DNA of 11,045 nt from Acidimicrobiales bacterium (GTDB taxonomy: Bacteria > Actinomycetota > Acidimicrobiia > Acidimicrobiales > SHLQ01), in NCBI GenBank assembly GCA_013002375.1, contig JABDJW010000329.1, positions 1-11,045 on the forward strand. Reading direction: 5' to 3'. The notes under the pieces were generated by a model. The model was not told the DNA's origin. It searched no databases and worked only from the letters and a program-made list of their open reading frames with translations. The position numbers were made by a program, and so were the translations under genes. Of the stretch, positions 1-6,578 are shown in pieces (the first letter of the stretch is position 1; each line of letters begins with the position of its first letter).

Positions 1-1208
1 GCGTACCGTCCCGGCCCGAACTGGCCATGGGCGCCATCGGCGAAGGAGGTATTCGGGTCGTGAACGACGAGGTCGTTCGCCTCGGTGACATCACCGAGCG
101 GCAGTTCGCTGCGGTCGAACGACGGGAGCGAGCCGAACTCGATCGCCGAGCCGCCCTGTATCGCACCGACCCCGAAGGAGGCCCCGAAGGAGACAGGGTC
201 GACCCGCTCTCGCTCGAGGGGCGCACGGTCGTGATCGTCGACGACGGCATCGCCACCGGCTCCACGGCCCGGGCCGCCTGCGAGGTCGCTCGAGCCCGGG
301 GCGCTCGCTCGATCACCCTGGCGGTGCCGGTCGCCCCGGTCGACTGGATCGAGCGGCTGGGCACGGTCGCGGACGAGTGCATCACCTTGGCCACCCCGGA
401 GCCCTTCGGCGGGGTCGGGCGGTTCTATCGCGACTTCCGTCAGGTCGGCGATGACGAGGTGCTCGAGTTTCTCCACCGGAGTGCCGTCGATGGGTCGGGT
501 ACTGCGTCGACTCCGGCCCGCGAGCCGGTCGTCCACGAAGATCTGGTCCTCGACATCACCGATGTGCGCCTCACCGGCCACCTCAGCGTTCCGGCCGGTG
601 CCGGCGGGCTCGTCGTGTTCGCCCACGGCAGCGGCAGCAGCCGACTCAGTCCCCGGAACCAGTACGTGGCCGCTCAGCTCAACGCGGCCGGCTTGGCCAC
701 CCTGTTGTTCGACCTCTTGACCCCCGCAGAGGAATCCGATCGCGGCGCGGTTTTCGACATCGATCTGTTGGCCGACCGCCTTGCGTCCGTGGCCACCGCT
801 GCCCGAAGCCACCCGAGCGTGGTCGGCCTTCCGGTCGGCCTGTTCGGCGCGAGCACCGGCGCAGCGGCCGCCCTCGTCGCCGCGGCCCAGCCCGGCTCCG
901 AGATCAGCGCCGTCGTCTCGCGTGGTGGCCGGCCCGACCTGGCCGCGGGCCACCTCGACCGCGTGACCTGCCCCACGCTGCTCATCGTCGGTGGCCGGGA
1001 CGACGCCATCCTCGATCTGAACGAGGGCGCCCGGCAGGCCCTGCCGGGCGACGCCGAACTGCAGATCGTGCCCGGGGCAACCCACCTGTTTGCCGAGCCC
1101 GGCGCCCTTGACACGGTCGCCCGGCTGGCCACCGGATGGTTCCGCCGACACGCCTACGAACCCGGCGGAACCACGAAACCCGAATCCGCGCTCCCCGGAG
1201 GAGAATGA
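1..1208 (+). CDS. Phosphoribosyltransferase / alpha-beta hydrolase (dienelactone hydrolase-like) fusion, 5' end cut by window
   Basis: The frame is open from base 3, and its first residues (VPSRPELAMGAIGEGG) match the interior of the PRTase family, so the gene starts outside the window; the ATG at 27 is internal. The PRPP-binding loop VDDGIATGST is at 237-266. From about base 530 a second domain begins: an oxyanion-type HGSGSS, a nucleophile elbow GASTG with Ser at 852-854, an Asp in GGRDD near 1000, and a His in GATHLF at 1083-1085, which together make an alpha/beta-hydrolase triad. Proteins with this domain pair are known in many bacteria, but their substrates are not established. The first domain may act on a nucleobase or ribose-phosphate compound and the second on an ester; both are inferences. 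No signal peptide can be judged because the N-terminus is missing. Its stop overlaps the next gene's start (ATGA), implying translational coupling. Confidence 0.9.
   Translation, partial: VPSRPELAMGAIGEGGIRVVNDEVVRLGDITERQFAAVERRERAELDRRAALYRTDPEGGPEGDRVDPLSLEGRTVVIVDDGIATGSTARAACEVARARGARSITLAVPVAPVDWIERLGTVADECITLATPEPFGGVGRFYRDFRQVGDDEVLEFLHRSAVDGSGTASTPAREPVVHEDLVLDITDVRLTGHLSVPAGAGGLVVFAHGSGSSRLSPRNQYVAAQLNAAGLATLLFDLLTPAEESDRGAVFDIDLLADRLASVATAARSHPSVVGLPVGLFGASTGAAAALVAAAQPGSEISAVVSRGGRPDLAAGHLDRVTCPTLLIVGGRDDAILDLNEGARQALPGDAELQIVPGATHLFAEPGALDTVARLATGWFRRHAYEPGGTTKPESALPGGE
1197..1201 (+). promoter_or_regulatory. Shine-Dalgarno sequence for the CNNM/CBS gene
   Basis: GGAGG lies 3 nt before the ATG at 1205, inside the end of the upstream gene. 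The purine run continues to base 1205. It decides the start: the reading frame extends upstream to an ATG at 1136, but that stretch is buried in the preceding gene and encodes an Arg/Pro-rich sequence unlike the family. Confidence 0.6.
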
Positions 1209-2230
1209 GCCTCACGCTGCGCATCGCCTTGACCGCTGCCCTCGCGTTGTGCATCGTCACCTCCGCGGTCCTGGCCGTCGCCGAGGTCGCGCTGATCCGA
1301 GTGCGGCGGAGTTCCGTCGTCGTCGAGGCGGAACGAGGAGATCGCGCCGCGATTCGCTTGCTCGGCCTGCTCGATCAGCTGCCGATCGTCTTGAACTCCG
1401 TGCTCTTGTTCGTCCTGCTGTTTCAGGTCGGCGCAGCCACGATCGCGTCCTATCTGGCCAACGATCTCTTTGGCGGGCTTGGCGTCACCATTGCCTCGAT
1501 CGCGCTCACCGGCTTGTTGTTCGTCTACGCCGAAGCTATTCCCAAGACCCTCGCCGTCCGGTCGTCGCAGCGCTTCGCACTCCGGCTCACCCCGATGATC
1601 GCCGGTCTGGTGTGGCTGGTCCGCCCGCTGGTCAGCTCGCTGGTACGGATGGCGGCGCTCCAGTCGGGCAAGGAACGCCGATCGACCGGGGCGGCCACCG
1701 AACCGGAGCTACGAGCCATGGCCCGGGAATCGGCCGCGGTCGGCGAGATCGAGAAGGGTGATGCCGCGCTGGTCGAGCGTTCGTTCGAGTTCGGCGACCG
1801 CCAGGTGCGCGAGGTGATGGTGCCGCGCGCCCAGATGACAACGGTTCGTCACGACGACCTGGTGACGCTGGCGCGCGACCGGGCCCTGGAATCAGGGCAT
1901 CGCCGAATGCCGGTCGTCGGTGCGGCCACCGCTGACATCCTCGGCTTCGTCCGGCTCCGCGATCTGGTCGCCACGGCAACGCAGAACCCGACCGCGACCA
2001 CCGAGTCGCTGATTCTGCCGGTGCAACGTTGCGGGGCCGACCACCCGGTCGCTTCGCTGCTGAGAGACATGCAGCGCTCGGCGCAATGGCTGGCCATCGT
2101 CCACGACGGCGACGGCGACCCGGTCGGGATGGCCACGATGGAGGATCTGGTGGCCGAGCTGGTGGGAGAAGTCGCCGACGAACGGGCGGTCGTGAACCGC
2201 TTCTCGACGCCACCTGAGGCGGACGGATAG
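1205..2230 (+). CDS. CNNM-domain/CBS-pair membrane protein (HlyC/CorC-like)
   Basis: 341 aa. Residues 1-150 form a CNNM (DUF21) transmembrane domain: hydrophobic segments at about 4-30, 62-87, 92-110 and 128-150, with AEAIPKT (109-115) matching the conserved E-x-x-PK signature. Residues 182-211 hold the family linker (IEKGDAALVERSFEF, then VREVMVPRAQM). A CBS pair follows, with segments around 215-255 and 275-315, ending in the typical EDLVAELVGEVADE (313-326). Relatives are implicated in Mg2+/Co2+ transport or resistance in the cytoplasmic membrane, often gated by nucleotide binding at the CBS pair. The protein stops soon after the CBS pair, so the C-terminal CorC/HlyC-associated domain found in longer members (about 420-440 aa) is absent. 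It overlaps the upstream gene by 4 bp. The fold is clear; the transported ion is not. Confidence 0.88.
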   Translation: MSLTLRIALTAALALCIVTSAVLAVAEVALIRVRRSSVVVEAERGDRAAIRLLGLLDQLPIVLNSVLLFVLLFQVGAATIASYLANDLFGGLGVTIASIALTGLLFVYAEAIPKTLAVRSSQRFALRLTPMIAGLVWLVRPLVSSLVRMAALQSGKERRSTGAATEPELRAMARESAAVGEIEKGDAALVERSFEFGDRQVREVMVPRAQMTTVRHDDLVTLARDRALESGHRRMPVVGAATADILGFVRLRDLVATATQNPTATTESLILPVQRCGADHPVASLLRDMQRSAQWLAIVHDGDGDPVGMATMEDLVAELVGEVADERAVVNRFSTPPEADG

Positions 2231-2239
2231 AAAGCGGGG

Positions 2240-2440
2240 GTGACCGCGCCGCTCGCCGACCAACGCATCCTGATCACCGGCGGCGCAGGCCAGCTGACCT
2301 TTCCGGTGGCCGCCGATCTCGCCGGCCGCAACGAGGTGTGGGGCGCGGCCCGGTTCTCCGACCCGAGCGGGCGCGAGCGGCTGACCGACGCCGGAGCCGG
2401 AGCTGGCCAAACCGATCGAACAACGCAGCTGGATCCGTGA
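2240..2440 (+). pseudogene. Amino-terminal remnant of an NAD-dependent epimerase/dehydratase (extended SDR)
   Basis: A GTG-initiated 66-residue frame. Residues 9-50 read as the first beta-alpha-beta unit of an extended short-chain dehydrogenase: RILITGGAGQLTFPVA is the glycine-rich NAD(P)-binding loop, followed by EVWGAARFSDPSGRERL as the second strand and helix. At about residue 51 the match ends in AGAGAGQTDRTTQLDP and a stop. Family members are about 300 aa, so the rest of the Rossmann fold, the YxxxK catalytic pair and the C-terminal domain are missing, and I find no continuation in another frame before the next gene at 2454. The break coincides with a short GCCGGA repeat (2390-2401). An internal deletion is likely. 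It lies 9 bp after the CNNM gene. It could still be translated as a small peptide. Confidence 0.6.
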
Positions 2441-2441
2441 G

Positions 2442-2446
2442 AAAGG
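2442..2446 (+). promoter_or_regulatory. Shine-Dalgarno sequence for the MBL-fold hydrolase
   Basis: AAAGG (in GAGAAAGG, 2439-2446) sits 7 nt before the ATG at 2454, a good spacing. The frame stays open upstream to 2385 without another ATG or GTG, which supports 2454 as the start. Confidence 0.5.
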
Positions 2447-2453
2447 CATTGCC

Positions 2454-3815
2454 ATGAACGGGCTACCAACCCCCGAGGCCGAGCAACATCGGAACGACGT
2501 CCGCATCGGCCTCGTGCTCTCCGATCCCGATCTCACCGAGGCGATCGCCGGCGGCGGTGCATTCGGCGGGGCGTACTCGGCTGCGGTCGCGCAGAACATG
2601 TACGACCGCTACCACGAGGAAGCGATCGACGATGCCAAACGATTGGTCACGGTGGACGAGGTCGGCCCCCGGTCATGGCTCGTGCGCCTACCGATCGTCA
2701 ACTGTGCAGTCTTCGAGACCGGCGAGGGCCTGGTCGTGGCCGACACCGGCATGGCGCCGGCCGGCCCGGCGATCCTGCAGGCCATTCGAACCGTCAGCGA
2801 CGCTCCGATCCACACCATCATCTACACCCACGCCCACGTCGACCACTGCATGGGCACGTGGGCGCTGATGGCCGACAACCCGCGCGTCATCGCCCATCAC
2901 GATGCGATCCGTCGCTTCGATCGGTACGTGCGACTTCGCGGTTCGATCTCGCGCTACCTGTCGCAGCCGCTCGCCTCGTTTCCGGCCAGTGGCGACGACT
3001 GGGTTCCGCCGACCGAAACGTTCACTGACACGATGTCGATCACGGTCGGCGGCGAGCAGTTCGATCTGATCCATCGCCGGGGTGAGACCGACGATCAGCT
3101 GTACGTGTCGGTGCCGGGGCGCCAGGCGGTGGCCAGCGCGGACTACTACCAGGGGTTCCTGCCCAACGCCGGCAACGGCAAACGGGTACAGCGTTACGTC
3201 GAGGAGTGGGCGATCGCCCTGCGCGAGATGGTGGCGCTCGAACCCCGATTCCTGCTGCCCGCCCACGGCGAACCGGTCGTCGACGATCCCGATCGCATCG
3301 CCGAGGTGCTGACCGTGCATGCCGAAGCGCTCGAGCACATCGTCGCTCATACCCTCGATGGCCTGAATCAGCGGCTGCGCCAGGACGAGGTGGCCGACTC
3401 GGTCGCGCTGCCATCGCGCCTGGCCGAGCATCCGACCCTCAACGAGCAATACGTCTCGCCGGCCGACATCTCCCGCATGGTCATGAAGCAGTACTGCGGT
3501 TGGTGGGACGACATCCCGTCCCACTGGTCACCGGCCCGATTCGATCAACAGGCGGTGGCGATTTGCGAGCTGGCCGGCGGGGTCGATGCGGTAGTCGCTC
3601 GAGCCAGGGAACTGGCCGAAGCCGACCCGGTGATGGCCTGTCACCTGATCGATTGGGCCTGGTTCGCCGATCCGAACAACCGCGGAACCGGTCGCGCCGT
3701 ATTGGACCTCTATATCAACCGCATCACCACGACGACCCACAACACCCAGGAAGCGCTGATGTACCTCGATCACATGACCGACGTGCAGCTCGGCATGGAT
3801 CGCACCGGCGGTTGA
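2454..3815 (+). CDS. MBL-fold metallohydrolase, alkyl-sulfatase-like (type III sulfatase relative)
   Basis: 453 aa. The metallo-beta-lactamase core spans about residues 65-275. It has the zinc motif THAHVDH (125-131: H126, H128, D130, H131), an acidic site GETDDQ (210-215) where ordinary MBL enzymes have GHT, D230 in SADYY as the expected bridging ligand, and H271 in LLPAHGEP as the late histidine. Residues from about 285 form the helical alkyl-sulfatase dimerization domain, with the hallmark MKQYCGWWDDIPSHWSP (344-360). Replacement of the GHT histidine by an acidic residue is typical of SdsA1-type alkyl sulfatases, which hydrolyse alkyl sulfate esters to alcohol and sulfate using two zinc ions. 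SdsA1 is about 650 aa and ends in an SCP2-like substrate-binding domain; this protein lacks that domain, so its substrate may differ. No signal peptide is visible. It follows the epimerase remnant by 13 bp and has its own ribosome binding site. Confidence 0.85.
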   Translation: MNGLPTPEAEQHRNDVRIGLVLSDPDLTEAIAGGGAFGGAYSAAVAQNMYDRYHEEAIDDAKRLVTVDEVGPRSWLVRLPIVNCAVFETGEGLVVADTGMAPAGPAILQAIRTVSDAPIHTIIYTHAHVDHCMGTWALMADNPRVIAHHDAIRRFDRYVRLRGSISRYLSQPLASFPASGDDWVPPTETFTDTMSITVGGEQFDLIHRRGETDDQLYVSVPGRQAVASADYYQGFLPNAGNGKRVQRYVEEWAIALREMVALEPRFLLPAHGEPVVDDPDRIAEVLTVHAEALEHIVAHTLDGLNQRLRQDEVADSVALPSRLAEHPTLNEQYVSPADISRMVMKQYCGWWDDIPSHWSPARFDQQAVAICELAGGVDAVVARARELAEADPVMACHLIDWAWFADPNNRGTGRAVLDLYINRITTTTHNTQEALMYLDHMTDVQLGMDRTGG

Positions 3816-3846
3816 CCTCCATCCCAACCTTCAACCTCAGGTTTAC

Positions 3847-3876
3847 TCTGACCCCTTTTTCGAAAATGGGGTCAGA
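3847..3876. repeat. 30-nt near-perfect palindrome (hairpin)
   Basis: TCTGACCCC at 3847-3855 pairs with GGGGTCAGA at 3868-3876. The centre TTTTTCGAAAAT is also self-complementary except for one T:T mismatch (3856/3867). It begins 31 bp after the stop of the MBL-fold gene, so as RNA it could act as a terminator or a 3'-end stabiliser. No T-run follows the right arm, so an intrinsic terminator is not well supported. The right arm is the first copy of the 25-bp repeat. Confidence 0.8.
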
Positions 3877-3940
3877 CCCCAAAACCCCGAAAGGGGTCAG
3901 ACCCCAAAGCCCCGAAAGGGGTCAGACCCCAAGGGGTCGG
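3868..3940. repeat. 25-bp-period tandem repeat of palindrome GGGGTCAGACCCC
   Basis: The odd-centred 13-nt palindrome GGGGTCAGACCCC occurs three times at exact 25-bp spacing: 3868-3880, 3893-3905 and 3918-3930. The two intervals are AAAACCCCGAAA and AAAGCCCCGAAA, differing at one base. A degenerate fourth piece (AAGGGGTCGGG) ends the array. CCCCGAAAGGGG (3885-3896 and 3910-3921) makes a second hairpin type with a GAAA tetraloop, so the RNA could switch between alternative stems. From memory, GGGGTCAGA-type intergenic palindromes recur in many unrelated bacterial genomes, sometimes near REP-associated tyrosine transposases; no such transposase is in this window. Confidence 0.85.
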
Positions 3941-3947
3941 GTTTGGG

Positions 3948-3977
3948 TTGGCGGCTGGGCCGGCGATGGCGTAGTTC
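3948..3977 (+). promoter_or_regulatory. Putative promoter of the PhoX-GH5 lipoprotein gene
   Basis: TTGGCG (3948-3953) and TAGTTC (3972-3977) are separated by 18 nt. Six nt after the -10-like hexamer comes GTG at 3984, which would make a leaderless mRNA. The -10 match is imperfect (C rather than T at the last base). It lies immediately downstream of the palindrome array. Confidence 0.35.
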
Positions 3978-3983
3978 TTGAGC

Positions 3984-6557
3984 GTGGCGAAAGATGCGGG
4001 GGACCTCTCTCGTCGACACTTCCTGGGCATGTCCGGAAAGGGCGCCGGCCTCGTCGCCTTCGGAGGTCTCGCGCCGCTGGTGGCCGCCTGCGACCCCGCT
4101 GCGCTCGAACCGCCCGATGGCAACGGCTGGCTGCTACAGAACACGTTCGCGTCATCGGTCATCGCCGTCAGCGGCCAACCGGTCGGCGCCACCGGCTATG
4201 TCTGGCCCGCCGCTCCGACCGACAGCGCAACCTTTCCCCTGCCCGGCGGTGGGTGGGCGCTGGCGGTCAACCACGGCGACCCGGACGCGACGGGCGCGGG
4301 CGGCGCCAGCTTCATCGAGTTCGCGGCGGCCGGGAGTATCGTCACCGCCGGGGCCATCCTGACCGGCACGATCAACAACCGAGGGGGCGCCGCCACCCCT
4401 GATGGAACGTGGCTCAGCGCCGAGCAGACCAGCCTCGGCAAGGTCTGGGAATGCGACGTGCTCGGCACGACGGCGGCCGTCCAGCGACCGGCGTTCGGTC
4501 GCTTTCGGCGGGGTTCGCTGACCTTCGACGCAACGACCGGCGCGTACTACGTCACCGAGGCCGAAGCGGCCGGCGGCCTGTATCGCTTCACGCCGGATGT
4601 GCCGGGCGACCTCACCGCCGGAACGCTCGACGTCTTGACCGAAACCGCCGGGGTCGCAGCCTGGACGCCCGTACCCGAACCCACCGGCACGCCAACGCCG
4701 ACCCGATTGCAGGTTCCCGACACCGTCACCTTCGACGGCGGTGCCGGTATCGATGCCCATGACGGCCGGATCGTGTTCGCCACCTCGGGCACGAACCAGC
4801 TCTGGCTTCTCGATCCGACCACGCCGGCCACCACGCCGCTGGCCACGGTGCCGGGCGCCGGCGAGGTTGTCGTCGTTGCCGCCGATGCGGTGTACGCCAC
4901 CGATGGCGCCGGCCAGCTGCAGCTCGCCCGGCAGGACGGCGCGACGTTCGTCGTGCAGTCACTGCCGACTGCGCCCGGGGCCGAGCTGGCCGGGCCTTCG
5001 TTCGCCCCGTCCCGCGATCGGCTCTTCGTGAACACGCCGAACGGTGGGGGCGCGACCTACCAGGTGTGCGGATCGTGGTCGGTGTTCGACTATGCCGACC
5101 CCCTGATCAATCTCAGCATCGACGAGAGCGCACCCGACGAAGTCGTGATCACTGCGGTCACCTACAACGGGGTTACCGTCACGGGCGAGTACGGACCAAC
5201 CACCGACCTGGGCACGACGCTGACGCCGACCAAGGTCACCGCCCCCAACCCGTTCACCCACGTCATCACCCTGCCCGGATGCGGCGTGCGCCATCTCGAG
5301 CTCACCTTCACGTCGGCGGAGGCCACAACGACCGTGCCGTTGACCGTCGGTCAGCCCGCCTTCTCGGTGCAGTACGAAGGGCCCGAGACGGGCGCGATCT
5401 ACGACCCGCACGGCCAGCTGTTCCTGGCCCGGGGCTTCAACGCCGCGGCCGGAAACCATGCAGACGTCGGTTACTTCACCTACCAAAACGGCGGCAACAT
5501 CGAAAACAATGCGTTCCCGTGGGCGACCCTCGACGGCTTCGATGCTTCCGACGTGGCCGACATGAAGGCCAACTGGGACTTCAACCTCGTTCGGCTCAAC
5601 ATCGACGCCACCGACCTGGTGAGTTGGGGGTCGGACCCCGCGTTGCGGTCGGTGATCCAACTCTTGACCGACAACGAGATCGTCGCCATGCCCGAGGTCC
5701 ACAAGGTCGGCGCGTTCGACACCGGGCTCGACCCCGGCCCGGCCGAGGTCGCCGACGCCGCGACGGAGTGGGCCGCGTTGGCGCAGTGGGCCGCCGCCAA
5801 CCTCACCAACCCCGACTACCTCTGGTGCAACCCACTCAACGAGCCCTCGGGGCGGCCCGGTACGACCTACGCCAACAACACCGGCAACCTGGCCACCTCG
5901 TCCACCGCCTGGCTCGACTGGAACAGCCCGATCACCGACGCCTTCCGGGCCCACCTGCCGTGCAACATCGTCGTGTGGGACGACATCCGGTCGGGCCAGG
6001 GCAAGATGGTGTACGAGTCCTACCTGGCCGACCAGTCGGCCGTGGTCACGCACGGCACGGCGGCGAAAGCGCTCTACGAGAACTGGGTGGGCAGCGTCCA
6101 CGCCTATGGCTGGTGGTCGATCGAGAAGATCCCGATGAGTGGCGGTCAGACCTATCCGCCGTCGGCGACCTACGCCGAAGCCCAACTGGCCATGTACTTC
6201 GCCGATGCCAAGGCCGCCGGTCTCGCGGTGTTCGTCGGCGAACTCGGCGGCAACAACGACGAGACACCATTGCCGGGCGACGAGGAATGCGCGATGGGAT
6301 TCTTCAACCTCAAGCCGGCCGGTATCGGCGCGATCTGGTGGGCCGGACTCGTGCGGTACTCGAGCGGCTACGCGGTCCATGGGCCGAATCAGGACAGCCC
6401 GGGCGACTACGAGCGCATTCCCATCTGGAAGTTCTCCGGCCTGGCCCCCCAGACCTACTCCAACCCGGCCAACGCCGAGAGCACCACCGTGCAGCTGGTC
6501 AACAATGGCATCGAGTACTGGGACTGGTGCCACAACCCGCCGCCGGCGGTGCCGTAG
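3984..6557 (+). CDS. Tat-exported lipoprotein: PhoX/DUF839-like domain fused to GH5-like glycoside hydrolase domain
   Basis: 857 aa from GTG 3984; an in-frame TTG at 3978 is the alternative start, and a stop at 3972 limits anything further upstream. Neither start has a Shine-Dalgarno sequence. SRRHFLG (9-15) is a twin-arginine motif, and a hydrophobic stretch leads to a lipobox-like LVAAC with Cys36, so the mature protein is probably lipid-anchored outside the membrane. Residues about 45-350 match PhoX/DUF839: GYVWPAAP, GGWALAVNHG, GTWLSAEQ, GKVWECD, YYVTEAE and LYRFTP. Here Ala146 lies where many PhoX proteins have the iron-ligand Cys, so phosphatase activity is doubtful. Residues about 360-460 look like a beta-sandwich linker. 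Residues about 482-855 resemble GH5: Arg537 in NLVRLNI, acid/base Glu620 in PLNEPSG, His706 and Tyr708 in VHAYGWW, and nucleophile Glu753 in FVGELGG. A secreted glycanase-like role is inferred; the substrate is unknown. The gene is convergent with the next one, 21 bp apart. Confidence 0.82.
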   Translation: MAKDAGDLSRRHFLGMSGKGAGLVAFGGLAPLVAACDPAALEPPDGNGWLLQNTFASSVIAVSGQPVGATGYVWPAAPTDSATFPLPGGGWALAVNHGDPDATGAGGASFIEFAAAGSIVTAGAILTGTINNRGGAATPDGTWLSAEQTSLGKVWECDVLGTTAAVQRPAFGRFRRGSLTFDATTGAYYVTEAEAAGGLYRFTPDVPGDLTAGTLDVLTETAGVAAWTPVPEPTGTPTPTRLQVPDTVTFDGGAGIDAHDGRIVFATSGTNQLWLLDPTTPATTPLATVPGAGEVVVVAADAVYATDGAGQLQLARQDGATFVVQSLPTAPGAELAGPSFAPSRDRLFVNTPNGGGATYQVCGSWSVFDYADPLINLSIDESAPDEVVITAVTYNGVTVTGEYGPTTDLGTTLTPTKVTAPNPFTHVITLPGCGVRHLELTFTSAEATTTVPLTVGQPAFSVQYEGPETGAIYDPHGQLFLARGFNAAAGNHADVGYFTYQNGGNIENNAFPWATLDGFDASDVADMKANWDFNLVRLNIDATDLVSWGSDPALRSVIQLLTDNEIVAMPEVHKVGAFDTGLDPGPAEVADAATEWAALAQWAAANLTNPDYLWCNPLNEPSGRPGTTYANNTGNLATSSTAWLDWNSPITDAFRAHLPCNIVVWDDIRSGQGKMVYESYLADQSAVVTHGTAAKALYENWVGSVHAYGWWSIEKIPMSGGQTYPPSATYAEAQLAMYFADAKAAGLAVFVGELGGNNDETPLPGDEECAMGFFNLKPAGIGAIWWAGLVRYSSGYAVHGPNQDSPGDYERIPIWKFSGLAPQTYSNPANAESTTVQLVNNGIEYWDWCHNPPPAVP

Positions 6558-6578
6558 CGCCGGCAGCCCACGTTGCGC

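Noticed and set aside
2385..2453. N-terminal extension of the MBL-fold hydrolase
   Set aside because: The frame is open (ELAKPIEQRSWIREKGIA precedes the Met), but it contains no ATG or GTG start, and a good ribosome binding site precedes 2454.
3868..3940. CRISPR array
   Set aside because: The repeats are only 13 nt, the 12-nt intervals are nearly identical rather than unique, and no cas gene is present.
3206..4402. Plus-strand open frame (398 codons) running through the palindromic array
   Set aside because: It spans two real genes and an intergenic repeat, and its composition is that of an out-of-frame translation. The repeat does not encode anything convincing.
4959..6533. Long minus-strand open frame (524 codons) opposite the GH5-like region
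   Set aside because: It is antisense to a gene with clear domain motifs. Its translation is Val/Gly/Arg-rich with no recognisable motif, typical of third-position GC bias.
6550..6565. Intrinsic terminator between the convergent genes
   Set aside because: Only a 5-bp stem (TGCCG/CGGCA) with a 6-nt loop, overlapping the stop codon and without a T-run. Too weak to call.
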